From Paraburkholderia edwinii (GTDB taxonomy: Bacteria > Pseudomonadota > Gammaproteobacteria > Burkholderiales > Burkholderiaceae): DNA of 64,000 nucleotides. Made by a program: the position numbers and the translations under genes. The notes beneath the pieces are model-generated. The model saw only the letters and a program-made list of their open reading frames with translations. It made no database searches and was not told the origin of the DNA. The stretch spans positions 248,001 to 312,000 of the forward strand of contig NZ_CP080095.1 of the NCBI RefSeq assembly GCF_019428685.1, given 5' to 3'. Positions 28,725-36,664 of the stretch are shown piece by piece; position 1 is the first letter of the stretch, and each line of letters begins with the position of its first letter.

Positions 28725-29335
28725 CCGACGCAATCGACAAGGAAGTACGTTTGCTCGCCGCCATCGCGTACGGAGAGGCATCAATAGCGAATGACTCGCA
28801 GGAAATCGGCGGTATTGCATTTGCTGTCGCAAACCGATGTCGAGCTTGGGGCGGAAAGACTGTTACTGAACTGCGTGCCGCGGACAATGACTATGCCTAC
28901 GCGTGGAATGGCTCCAACGACCGGTTTAATCGATTGATGCGTGCCAGCGAAGGCGAGATCGAACACGATAAGGGAATGAAGCTAGCGGCCGATTGGGCGC
29001 GGAAGGCGTTAGCCAACGACGGACCAGATCCGTCGAACGGTGCATATTGGTGGGACGGCCTTGACTTCAAGACTCGATACGAAACCCGACCCAAGGTGCG
29101 AAATGGATTTAAGTGGGGCGATCCTGCGCACAACATCTTTGGTGTACCTGAAAGACGCTGGATGCGGATTGCTCGGTGGAATATCGTAAATAGGAAAACC
29201 GGGAAAATCGTCGATGGTGCCGAACGCGGTCGTTACGATTCGGTATGGGTTTCGACGGCTGCGCACGGCAGCACCGTCTTTTGGCAGCACAACCCAGATT
29301 ATCTAAAAGCCACCGGGGGGAAAGCATACCGATGA
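28721..29335 (+). CDS. Candidate T6SS effector, peptidoglycan-hydrolase-like
   Basis: This 204-aa protein is translationally coupled to the PAAR gene (ATGA overlap), the classic position of a cargo effector. Its N-terminus (LLAAIAYGEASIANDSQEIGG then IAFAVANRCRAWGG) resembles SleB/transglycosylase-type cell-wall hydrolases, in which a Glu such as that in YGEA is catalytic. The middle has a conserved-looking AYAWNG and WWDG, and the tail HGSTVFWQHNPDY. There is no signal peptide, as expected for a protein delivered by T6SS. The following gene encodes an exported protein, again with an ATGA overlap, which fits periplasmic immunity to a wall-degrading toxin. The hydrolase fold is an inference from a short motif. 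Confidence 0.7.
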   Translation: MTDAIDKEVRLLAAIAYGEASIANDSQEIGGIAFAVANRCRAWGGKTVTELRAADNDYAYAWNGSNDRFNRLMRASEGEIEHDKGMKLAADWARKALANDGPDPSNGAYWWDGLDFKTRYETRPKVRNGFKWGDPAHNIFGVPERRWMRIARWNIVNRKTGKIVDGAERGRYDSVWVSTAAHGSTVFWQHNPDYLKATGGKAYR

Positions 29336-30039
29336 AGCTAACGACCATGTATGCTGCGGCCTTGGGCGTTCTTGCTAGCAATGCTTTCGCTGCTAGTGTC
29401 TACGAAGACTACGACCCGTTCTATGCAGCGCAGCCCCACGCAGTATTCGCTGCACCGATCAAATTCGATGCCGGGGTTTTGCATTCGATCCGAGGTGAGC
29501 CGGGCGTTTTCACTGAACTTCAGTCTCGACTGGACGGAAGATCTTTGCGCATTTGGGTCTGGGAGAACCGCATCACGGTCAACGGCAAGACGTTTCGATT
29601 TGCTAACGCGACTCGCTTCCCTGGAGAACATTCGTCGCTTATCTATCCCGACTCCGCTGACGTGTTCCAAGCCTCGCGGGCAAATGGTCGTCCCGCTCTC
29701 ATTTGCTTGCAAGGCCACGGCAGCGGATCCGGCGAGGCAGGCCGCTACACGCAGATTTACTTGCTCGTTGACCCACTTGCCTCGAAAGGCAAAGCGACAT
29801 TTCTTCAATTGCCCAGTCTGCTCTCGTCATGCCGCGCTGTCGTGGAGAATGATAGCGGCAAGATCGCTTTTCCGAAGAACAGCTACTTGTACGACGACAA
29901 ACACGAGGCTCGTGTGGGCCTATTGCTGTCGTACTACACGTTTGAGAAGCGGCGGTTCGCAAAGACTGACGATGAAATCCGGTTGCGTTTTACTGATCCG
30001 GAAATACCATTCCGGTTCTCGGTTCAGAGTCGCGACTAA
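29332..30039 (+). CDS. Exported protein, candidate immunity to the adjacent effector
   Basis: A 235-aa protein starting at ATG 29332 (overlapping the effector stop as ATGA). It has a signal peptide (MKLTTMYAAALGVLASNAFA, cleavage about after residue 20). The mature part is beta-rich with no known motif (FTELQSRLDGRSLRIWVWEN, LPSLLSSCRAVVENDSGKIAF). Its coupling to the PAAR-effector pair and its periplasmic destination make it the best candidate for the cognate immunity protein. I do not recognise the family. Confidence 0.75.
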   Translation: MKLTTMYAAALGVLASNAFAASVYEDYDPFYAAQPHAVFAAPIKFDAGVLHSIRGEPGVFTELQSRLDGRSLRIWVWENRITVNGKTFRFANATRFPGEHSSLIYPDSADVFQASRANGRPALICLQGHGSGSGEAGRYTQIYLLVDPLASKGKATFLQLPSLLSSCRAVVENDSGKIAFPKNSYLYDDKHEARVGLLLSYYTFEKRRFAKTDDEIRLRFTDPEIPFRFSVQSRD

Positions 30040-30141
30040 GGGTAGTCAGCGCGACTGGCTGTCTCGAGCGCGCTTCGCCAACCTCGACAGGACCAACTCG
30101 ATGCGTTCATGCGCTACGCCAACCATTGACCACGCGACTCC

Positions 30142-30378
30142 ATGTCCACACTCGTTTTTGTGCTGCTCACCGGACTGTTCGTGCTTTCGGCGGCAGTCAT
30201 TCTGATCAACCTCTTCGGACAGGAATCGGGTATCGATTATTGGAACCTAGATGGGGAAAAGAAACGATCGCTGCCGAGTCCATTTGATTTTCTACGCGTG
30301 ATGCCGGTACTAGTGGTGGCGATCATTGTGATGGCCGGTTGTATCGTCGGCATCCACAGCTTTACCCGCTACGGGTAA
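30142..30378 (+). CDS. Small membrane protein, paralogue A of a tandem pair
   Basis: A 78-aa protein with two hydrophobic helices (FVLLTGLFVLSAAVILIN at about 4-23 and VLVVAIIVMAGCIVGIH at about 56-73). They flank a polar loop containing the motif IDYWNLDGE. The next gene is a clear paralogue with the same architecture and motif, so the two arose by tandem duplication. Function unknown. Placed in the T6SS effector cluster, it may be an inner-membrane immunity protein or an accessory. Confidence 0.65.
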   Translation: MSTLVFVLLTGLFVLSAAVILINLFGQESGIDYWNLDGEKKRSLPSPFDFLRVMPVLVVAIIVMAGCIVGIHSFTRYG

Positions 30379-30412
30379 TGTCTATAGGCAACTGTGCTGA
30401 CCGAGCAGTCCT

Positions 30413-30649
30413 ATGTCGTCTATCTTGTTCCTCGTGTTGGTAGCACTGTTCGTTCTCTCCGCAGTGCTGATATTGACTAATCTTTGCGGACCGGGGACGG
30501 CCATCGACTACTGGAATCTGGATGGAGAAGAAGAAACACCTTTGCCACGGAGCCCGCTTGATTTTTTACGGACAACGCCGGTGATCGTGTTGGCTTTTGT
30601 TGGCCTCCTCGGTAGCTATTTTTTCATTCATGTATTTTTTCGCGACTGA
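30413..30649 (+). CDS. Small membrane protein, paralogue B of a tandem pair
   Basis: A 78-aa paralogue of the preceding protein: same length, same helix-loop-helix layout (LFLVLVALFVLSAVLILTN, then VIVLAFVGLLGSYFFIH). The identical core IDYWNLDGE and a shared SP..DFLR..PV segment precede the second helix. Its stop lies 2 bp from the GTG of the next gene, suggesting co-transcription. Sequence divergence is considerable outside the core, so the duplication is not recent or the copies are under diversifying selection. Confidence 0.65.
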   Translation: MSSILFLVLVALFVLSAVLILTNLCGPGTAIDYWNLDGEEETPLPRSPLDFLRTTPVIVLAFVGLLGSYFFIHVFFRD

Positions 30650-30651
30650 TA

Positions 30652-31209
30652 GTGCCCAAGACCATACCCTTCGCCACGGTGTTCGCTCTTTTTCACTATC
30701 CGGCCCATGGCTTGGAAGTCGTGACGATCTGTCCGCTGGGCAACGACGGAAGCCATGAGTTGCGACTGTTGCGCGACCACTCGATCGATTCGTCCGCGAT
30801 CTACTGCGTTAGTGAAGACAGCCGCGCGCCGACGCGCATCTATCCGGGCGAGGAAAATCAATCGCGTGGTGATTCCGCGCAGGCGCTATGCATCGGGAAA
30901 AAGGAACGCGTTCTCCTCGTGACGGGGGAATTCGGTTCGAACTATCTGCAAGGCGTTGCGATCCGCTACAACACACAGGCACAGAGAACCGAGCGAATCG
31001 ATTTCGCTGAACGCGAGCGACCGTCAGCCGTGGATCTGTCGTCGAGAGGAATGCTGGTTGTGATACCCAACACCGGGAGAAACGAATCGTCAAGGCGCTA
31101 CGTCATCTACCGCTATGTGCGTGGCGAAGGCACACACTCCGAACAAACCTATTCGGATCGGCTGCCGGGCGCGGCGCTAACGCGAATCGCGGTTCCGTCG
31201 CCCAAATGA
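30652..31209 (+). CDS. Unrecognised 185-aa protein of the T6SS accessory cluster
   Basis: The protein starts at a GTG two bases after the preceding stop. The N-terminus (PKTIPFATVFALFHYPAHGLE) is a weak signal-peptide candidate. The rest looks like a small beta-sheet protein (ELRLLRDHSIDSSAIYCVSE, ERVLLVTGEFGSNYLQGVAIRY, SRRYVIYRYVRGEG). No motif of known function is seen. The close spacing suggests it belongs to the same transcript as the tandem membrane proteins, so an envelope or immunity-related role is plausible. Confidence 0.55.
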   Translation: MPKTIPFATVFALFHYPAHGLEVVTICPLGNDGSHELRLLRDHSIDSSAIYCVSEDSRAPTRIYPGEENQSRGDSAQALCIGKKERVLLVTGEFGSNYLQGVAIRYNTQAQRTERIDFAERERPSAVDLSSRGMLVVIPNTGRNESSRRYVIYRYVRGEGTHSEQTYSDRLPGAALTRIAVPSPK

Positions 31210-31336
31210 GCAATGCGAAAGCCAAGGGAATTCGATGGGCGCGCTCAATGTCGTTCGGTGTTGCACTGGCGGCGGTTAAACGTATACGTACGCTGGCCGA
31301 AATGGCGCGGTGGGTTCGTCCTTCCCGGGGTATGCA

Positions 31337-31828
31337 ATGCGGCCTATTGACCTTTTGCTTTCTTTGCTCGGTCTCGTCATGTCGAGCACGGTGCATCCGG
31401 CGACCGTCTATTTGGGCGAGTTCGACTATACGCAGTTTCAGCCATCGGCCGAGTACTTTTCGGGGCACACGGACAGCGAAATTGCACGTCTCTGCACGTC
31501 CGACCAACACGCATCGAACGACGATTTGGCGCAATGCGCTCATCGGCAATTCGAACGCGCGGACGCACGACTGGGTAGCAGGGAGATGGCCGCATCAACA
31601 TTGATCATCCGTAACGACGAAGCGCTCAAAGGCAACAATCAGGAACCCTTGGCGATGTCGTACCTTTCGAAGTCTCACGCTGCATGGATGCAGTACCGCG
31701 ATAACCAGTGCTACGCCGAAGTTTATATGCTTGGCGAGGCATCCGATCGGTACACGCGCTTTTGGCTATGTATGACTGACATCACAAGCGTACGTACTAA
31801 AGAGCTTGAGTCGATCCTTCAAAACTAG
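31337..31828 (+). CDS. LprI-like exported protein (DUF1311, lysozyme-inhibitor type)
   Basis: About 163 aa, starting at ATG 31337 with GGGG upstream. It has a signal peptide (LLLSLLGLVMSSTVHPA). The mature part carries the LprI/DUF1311 signature SKSHAAWMQYRDNQCYAEVYM, then a second Cys in FWLCMTDITSVRTKELESIL, where W, R, C and the terminal R..EL are diagnostic. LprI-type domains inhibit lysozyme-like muramidases. Next to a T6SS peptidoglycan-hydrolase candidate, this strengthens the reading of the cluster as wall-toxin immunity, though LprI-like genes also occur alone. Confidence 0.75.
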   Translation: MRPIDLLLSLLGLVMSSTVHPATVYLGEFDYTQFQPSAEYFSGHTDSEIARLCTSDQHASNDDLAQCAHRQFERADARLGSREMAASTLIIRNDEALKGNNQEPLAMSYLSKSHAAWMQYRDNQCYAEVYMLGEASDRYTRFWLCMTDITSVRTKELESILQN

Positions 31829-31856
31829 CTTAGTCAGCGGTTCCCCAGGAGATCAT

Positions 31857-32486
31857 ATGAAAAGGCTGGCGTCGCTTGCGCTGTTCGGGTTGTCCGGTTT
31901 TGCCACCGGATTTCCGGTCACAGCTATCCTTCTCCTGTTCGTGCCGCGATGCGGGTACGACTGTGAAAATCACTCGATCGGTGTCGCCTTCCTGTCGATA
32001 GTCGGGTGCACCGTCGCGTTCCCATTGATTGGTTATCTGTTCACACGCGGGACAAGGCTTTCTCTGCTTCGCACGGTCGCCATTTCGGGGCCGTTAGCCT
32101 GCGTCGCAATCGCCGCAGCGGGTGTCCATTACGTTTTTGAATTGCGCGAACTTTATGGCAGGGCAGAAGCCGCCAGACCGGTTGTCCCTGACTTCGACTT
32201 TATGTATATGGCGATAGCGAAGCGAAATGTGCAGACTTACACAAAGACCAAAAGCGGCGTAGTAAAGCGAGCAAGCATCATCCCGCAATGGCAACGCTGT
32301 TTGATCGGCGGTGCATGGTGCGATAAGCAACCGAGACTGGCGCACATGCGTTGCAAGAGCGGCGTTGTGTATGTCGCTGAGTCGGACTGGAAAGCGTTTT
32401 CACTGATCCCTCAGGAAAACCTGAAAGGCGCTATCGATATGACGTCGATGGATCTTTGCGCGCCCGACAACGTACCCGATCCATAA
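31857..32486 (+). CDS. Membrane protein with three N-terminal TM helices
   Basis: A 209-aa protein starting at ATG 31857 with AGGAG six bases upstream. Three hydrophobic segments occupy the first ~105 residues (LASLALFGLSGFATGFPVTAI, GVAFLSIVGCTVAFPLIGYLF, VAISGPLACVAIAAAGVHYVF). They are followed by a soluble domain of about 100 residues with four Cys (QRCLIGGAWCDKQ, AHMRCKSGVV, SMDLCAPDN), likely disulfide-bonded in the periplasm. The family is not recognised. It closes the T6SS accessory cluster. Confidence 0.65.
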   Translation: MKRLASLALFGLSGFATGFPVTAILLLFVPRCGYDCENHSIGVAFLSIVGCTVAFPLIGYLFTRGTRLSLLRTVAISGPLACVAIAAAGVHYVFELRELYGRAEAARPVVPDFDFMYMAIAKRNVQTYTKTKSGVVKRASIIPQWQRCLIGGAWCDKQPRLAHMRCKSGVVYVAESDWKAFSLIPQENLKGAIDMTSMDLCAPDNVPDP

Positions 32487-32536
32487 CGGAGCGCCATCGA
32501 GACCGCGCGATCCCACCAGAGCTCTGCGGAGATCAA

Positions 32537-32626
32537 GTGAAGCGCATCGCGGTAACAATGTTGGGCTTTGGAGTGCTTCATTTCGGCGCAACCGGAAGCG
32601 GACAGACGCTGGCTACAGCCGTATGA
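32537..32626 (+). pseudogene. Truncated exported-protein remnant (29 codons)
   Basis: A GTG at 32537 with GGAG upstream opens a 29-codon frame that reads like a complete signal peptide (KRIAVTMLGFGVLHFGATGSG). It then stops at TGA, with no continuation recognised. It looks like the N-terminal stub of another exported protein of the preceding cluster. It could instead be a tiny real peptide. Confidence 0.3.
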
Positions 32627-33155
32627 GATAAGAGCCTTCCGCTCCGCGGCTTCTCTCTTCTGAACATCTACGGACATAGCCTACGTTACCCCGATCTGTG
32701 CAAGTCCAAACAGATCCTCTTTTGGGAAATCAGGTTGAGCGCTGCGCGATCTTGTTAGGTGGGTTCGCTCGCGTAGTGGCGATGAGCTCTACATGTACCT
32801 AAGTCCTATCGATTCGCACTTGTCGTGACTGATCTCTTCCTTTATTCCTAGCTTGATAATTGCGGCTTAAAGCGAAATGCGAATTAACCGTCTGTCATTT
32901 AATTCTCGGTTTTGGCTTTAGGACTTGGCACTACCTGCGATTGATCGCTCAATTATTTGCAGTAGGTGACCACAATTCATGTTGCACCAAAGTCGGCAAT
33001 CGGAGAGAATGAATTGGATATCTAATTAGCGTGTTCGTCGTCGCGAAGAGCCGAACTCGATAGACAGGAGAAGTGGAAGGAGAAGAAGCGCGGGCCGAAT
33101 GGGCTGCCACCCAAACGACCCGCTGACCACAACCAACTCACACTAGGAGTTGATC
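32627..33155. other. Intergenic 530 bp upstream of symE
   Basis: No gene seen. The stretch is AT-rich between about 32.83 and 33.03 kb. Just before symE (about 33.09-33.13 kb) an imperfect inverted repeat (GCGGGCCG...ATGGG against CCCAAACGACCCGC) could form a hairpin in the symE leader, fitting a translationally controlled toxin. An antisense SymR-like RNA would be expected here but I cannot define its promoter. Confidence 0.4.
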
Positions 33156-33398
33156 ATGGCTGATGCCGATAATAAAGCAGTAAAGGACCGTTCGGTTCGA
33201 ATCTTGACTATATCGAGTCAACGTCGACCGTGGGCTCGTCCCAAAGACTTCCCCTACACGTGGAGCGAACCGCCTGACTATCCGGATGCGCCTTGGATTC
33301 GTATGTCGGGGCGATGGCTGGAGAAGGCGGGGTTTGAGATTGGTAGCAAGATTCGGGTAGAGGTGGAGAGAGGGAAGCTCACTATCACGCCTGCCTGA
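33156..33398 (+). CDS. symE: SymE-type toxin
   Basis: An 80-aa protein ending in the SymE-like block WIRMSGRWLEKAGFEIGSKI, then VEVERGKLTITPA. In E. coli, SymE is an SOS-induced, AbrB-fold-derived toxin or nucleoid-condensing protein controlled by the antisense RNA SymR. In other proteobacteria, SymE-like genes commonly sit near Rhs/T6SS clusters, as here. ATG 33156 has AGGAG six bases upstream; a TTG two codons earlier is less likely. The N-terminal 45 residues (SSQRRPWARPKDFPYTW) are variable in the family. Confidence 0.85.
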   Translation: MADADNKAVKDRSVRILTISSQRRPWARPKDFPYTWSEPPDYPDAPWIRMSGRWLEKAGFEIGSKIRVEVERGKLTITPA

Positions 33399-33985
33399 TT
33401 CGGAAACGCGTGTGCGGAGAGTTCAGCCCCGCCTCGCGCAATGTCATGGACGTGGACGTAGTCCATAATGGGAGGGCTGCATATGCTGCAGTCCTCCCCC
33501 GTACGAATATTGCCGGCTCTCTTGAGCCACTCACTCTCCAGCGATAAGCGACCCGCCCATAAAGCGCTCGCGGGTTCGCGATACGCAAGCCCGAAACCTT
33601 GGTCATAGGCATCAATCAAGCGGGCGAACGGCCCACGGCCTCTGCTCAGATTACGGCAACTGCACGGACCGATAGCCTCGGGCCCCAGTGCCTTCTGCCG
33701 CGCAAGTTTCGGCACGCCTTCCGAAGTATGCCTCGGCGGATCATGGACAGAGACATCGGTGCGGAATTGCAGCATCGCCAGCAAGTTGAAAGAAATTTCG
33801 CTTTGCCGCCCCGCAAACGAAAGATGGGATTTCATCCGTCGCGCAATGCAATCCGGATAAACATCGCAATTGTATTGATACTTTTGAGCTAGTAGTCACA
33901 TAATCTGCGTCGAGCTCCATTGACCTCTTTAAGTCGATGGACTTCGATCAAAAATTCAATGCACCATTACGGGGAAGCGGTCGGC
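33399..33985. other. Intergenic 590 bp without a convincing gene
   Basis: Frames on both strands are present but have no ribosome-binding site or recognisable product. One minus-strand frame overlaps symE (33278-33835). The stretch is GC-rich up to about 33.85 kb and then AT-rich immediately before the membrane-protein gene, where its promoter probably lies. Confidence 0.4.
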
Positions 33986-34729
33986 ATGAACGATCTGTTC
34001 AGTCTAAAGGGTTTGATTACGGTATCCGTCAGCAGTTTTATTTCTATCAAAACGCTGCTGCTTAACGTGAAGATAAGCCGTGACATCAACATCAAAGGCA
34101 CCGGAAACATTGTTATCGTGAATGAGGCGCTAGCAACCACTCAAAGGAGTTTCAAACTCCTCTGGCAAGTACTTGTACTTGTCATTGCGCTTTCTTATCC
34201 GCTACCTGGCGTGCAGTACAACTCGGTCCTTCAGATTCTGGCGATGATTGGAACTCCTCTCGCCGTTATTTCCCTTGTCGTGACATTACGGTCGTATGGA
34301 CTCTATCGGCTCTCGGACGCATTTTACGTCATCGCAGTAGGGTTCGCGTGTTGGCTGGCGTATTGCGGAAGCCCATATTTTGCGAACACGGCGGCAAACG
34401 CTTCTCAAATTTATCCCGTAGCGAGGTCGTCGCTGTGGATGTATGGCGTGCCCGCGGCCGGCCAGTTGTCCAACTGGATCAGCGTCGCATTTTCTCTCGC
34501 GACGCATGTGCTCTCGGTCGTAGGTTTTGCGGCGTTGCTTTTGTCTTTACTTTATCTGGCGTTCGCGTACCTCACCGCTAGAAACTTCGATGATTCCGTT
34601 CGATTTTCTCTGCGCTATGGCGTAATGGCCGTTATCGGTTTTCTTGCCGCATGCGACGGATTAACCGCGCTCGCATTCCACGATCTACCATACCTTGGGC
34701 ATTTGATTACCACGGCCCTACCGTTCTGA
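33986..34729 (+). CDS. Multipass membrane protein of unknown function
   Basis: About 247 aa starting at ATG 33986 (GGGGAAG eight bases upstream; in-frame starts at 33959 and 33920 are possible). After a short N-terminal amphipathic stretch come five or so hydrophobic helices: LLWQVLVLVIALSYPLPG, LQILAMIGTPLAVISLVVTL, FYVIAVGFACWLAYCG, VAFSLATHVLSVVGFAALLLSLLYLAF and VMAVIGFLAACDGLTAL. No transporter or enzyme motif was found. It stands alone, followed by 208 bp and the HipA-like gene. Confidence 0.6.
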   Translation: MNDLFSLKGLITVSVSSFISIKTLLLNVKISRDINIKGTGNIVIVNEALATTQRSFKLLWQVLVLVIALSYPLPGVQYNSVLQILAMIGTPLAVISLVVTLRSYGLYRLSDAFYVIAVGFACWLAYCGSPYFANTAANASQIYPVARSSLWMYGVPAAGQLSNWISVAFSLATHVLSVVGFAALLLSLLYLAFAYLTARNFDDSVRFSLRYGVMAVIGFLAACDGLTALAFHDLPYLGHLITTALPF

Positions 34730-34937
34730 GGACGAACCTGCCGGCGGACAACGGTTTCCATGTGAACCACCAAGGCAGATCACTCAAAGCTGATTCGTAC
34801 ATGTTAGGCACTGCGTTGCGCGCGCGAGCACTTGGCGCAGCAATGCATGAGTTCCCTAATATGTTAAATTGAAATCCAAACCGTGGTCCGTGCCGTGCTG
34901 CAATGGCGACCCATAAAGATCTGAGAGACCAAATCCT

Positions 34938-35741
34938 ATGCCCGTACCCATCCTCGATTCGTCTGCATGGCGAGAATTTCGTGGTGTTCCCAGCAGCGCC
35001 GGGATCAATCCCACCACGCACCTTGCCAGCGTGGCTGATGCAAACGGCAAGTTGCACAGTTGCTACGTGAAGTTGCTCAGGCCAAATACTCCGGCGTTAC
35101 TTTCTGAGGCGATCGGTTGGGCACTTGCGAACCCGGCGGGAGTCCCCGTGACGCCGTTTGGAGCAATCGTTCTTGTGTCGCTTGAACAGTTGCGTACTTG
35201 CATACCGTTACCGCCTTGGACTAACGGACAGAGCGTCTGTGCGGCATGGTGCACAGAGATAGTCCCAGGACGGTCCGTCCGCCAGGTTCATAAGTGGGGA
35301 TTCTGGTTAGCACGCAAAAGGTGCCTTCATAGCAAGGACGTTCGCTCTGTTGCCGCGTTCGACGTATGGGCTGACAACCGCGATAGGAATTACGGCAACG
35401 TGGTCCGATCTGCCTCTGGTGGATATGTCGCCATCGATCACGAAACCTTACTTCACGACTTGCTTTGGGTCCCGACAGGTACATCGTATGCACGCCGAAG
35501 CCTAGCCGATGAGGCAAAGCGATATCTCTCATCGGACGATTTGAAGCAATTCAACGTTGAACTGGCTATTGCATCTGACAAGCACAGATCCGGTCTGGCT
35601 TCGATACAAGCCCCACTGACTCTTTTTATAGATAAGCTTTACCCGCAAGCCGCACCGGCGTTAAGCACGGAGATCATCGGCTACCTGTCTCTTCGATCAC
35701 AGGCAGGGTGGCTTGCAAATGAGATTGGGGTGATCGCATGA
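34938..35741 (+). CDS. HipA-like kinase-fold protein
   Basis: A 267-aa protein with the core of a HipA-like (HipA_2-type) kinase: an early strand with a Lys (SCYVKLLRP at about 36-44, the ATP-binding Lys). The catalytic loop is FDVWADNRDRNYGN at about 142-155, with the metal-binding strand GGYVAIDHE at about 162-170. HipA toxins phosphorylate Glu-tRNA synthetase. This smaller relative lacks the N-terminal HipA couple domain and its target is unknown. It overlaps the next gene by ATGA, so the two are a coupled pair, possibly toxin and partner. Kinase activity is inferred from the loop only. Confidence 0.7.
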   Translation: MPVPILDSSAWREFRGVPSSAGINPTTHLASVADANGKLHSCYVKLLRPNTPALLSEAIGWALANPAGVPVTPFGAIVLVSLEQLRTCIPLPPWTNGQSVCAAWCTEIVPGRSVRQVHKWGFWLARKRCLHSKDVRSVAAFDVWADNRDRNYGNVVRSASGGYVAIDHETLLHDLLWVPTGTSYARRSLADEAKRYLSSDDLKQFNVELAIASDKHRSGLASIQAPLTLFIDKLYPQAAPALSTEIIGYLSLRSQAGWLANEIGVIA

Positions 35742-36664
35742 GTTTGACATCGATTTTTGGTGACAGCGCAAATGGGGAGCATTTGCTCAAATTGGCGCAA
35801 AAGGTACCAGCGCCAAGCTTTAATGGACTCTGGAGCACTGTTGAACTACAGCCAGACGTTTTCGTTCCCCAGTCCTTCAGCGTTGGAATCGTTGTGCAGC
35901 CAGCGAGTGAGCGCTTGCACTTTAGACTTCTAGATGATTTCAAAAAATTTGAATGTGTTTACGGAGATCGATTTCCGCAACGCTCCATTCGTGAGTTGAT
36001 GACCCATGCGGAAGAGGCTCTACGTTTTGCCGCCCAGAATAAAATTCATATTTCCGAGGTACATTTAGATTCAGATACCTTGCATCTCTCCGAACCCGTG
36101 TTTACATCCGGGGAGGATTGTGAGGCTGCAATTGAGCGCCTATTCGCCGATATCATTGTGATGGCGCCACACGCGAATCGGCGGGGACGTGAATTCATCG
36201 CAATCGATACACCGCGTGCTCGCACACTCGTGAATCAAGAACTTAAACGTATTGCTCAGATGGATTTCGAGAAAATAGTTGTCGAAGGCGCAAGCACAAC
36301 CGGCATGCTAATCGACGATAAGGGAATCAAGCATCATCTTGACTTCAACTTACGGACGACACGTGCCTGTGGAAGTGTTGTTTCCGCTGTATATAAAAGT
36401 CATGTGTCGGTCGAATTAAATTTACTCAAGTCGAGTCGAGACCTGACAACATACTCGCGGATAAAGAATCTTCGAAATTCCGGCTTGTTTTTGCTATTGC
36501 CCGATGAACAGCTTCTTGAGCCAAAGGAATATAAACACATTGTAGATATTATTGATGAGCAAGCGTGGAAGCTCGAGCGTGATGGCTTCCGGGTCGTGAG
36601 TTTGTCGTCGGAAGTGCAATTGGCTCAGGAAATTTACGACTGGGCACGACCAACGATAGGCTAA
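35738..36664 (+). CDS. Partner protein of the HipA-like kinase, unrecognised
   Basis: A 308-aa protein coupled by a 4-bp overlap to the HipA-like gene. The first part (FSVGIVVQPASERLHFRLLDDF, then FPQRSIRELMTHAEEAL) is vaguely like the DUF3037 proteins that accompany HipA_2 genes, but the match is too weak to call. The C-terminal part contains IDDKGIKHHLDFNLRTTRA, VELNLLKSSRDLTTYSRIKN and a helical tail. Codon use is noticeably more AT-rich than in neighbouring genes, a sign of separate acquisition. Confidence 0.6.
   Translation: MSLTSIFGDSANGEHLLKLAQKVPAPSFNGLWSTVELQPDVFVPQSFSVGIVVQPASERLHFRLLDDFKKFECVYGDRFPQRSIRELMTHAEEALRFAAQNKIHISEVHLDSDTLHLSEPVFTSGEDCEAAIERLFADIIVMAPHANRRGREFIAIDTPRARTLVNQELKRIAQMDFEKIVVEGASTTGMLIDDKGIKHHLDFNLRTTRACGSVVSAVYKSHVSVELNLLKSSRDLTTYSRIKNLRNSGLFLLLPDEQLLEPKEYKHIVDIIDEQAWKLERDGFRVVSLSSEVQLAQEIYDWARPTIG

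Noticed and set aside
31206..31604. 132-codon frame starting at an ATGA overlap after the 185-aa gene
   Set aside because: Overlaps the better-supported LprI-like gene in another frame and turns into Ser/Arg-rich nonsense; only its first ~40 codons could be a remnant.
33278..33835. 185-codon minus-strand frame over symE and the following gap
   Set aside because: Overlaps symE antisense, no ribosome-binding site, no recognisable domain.
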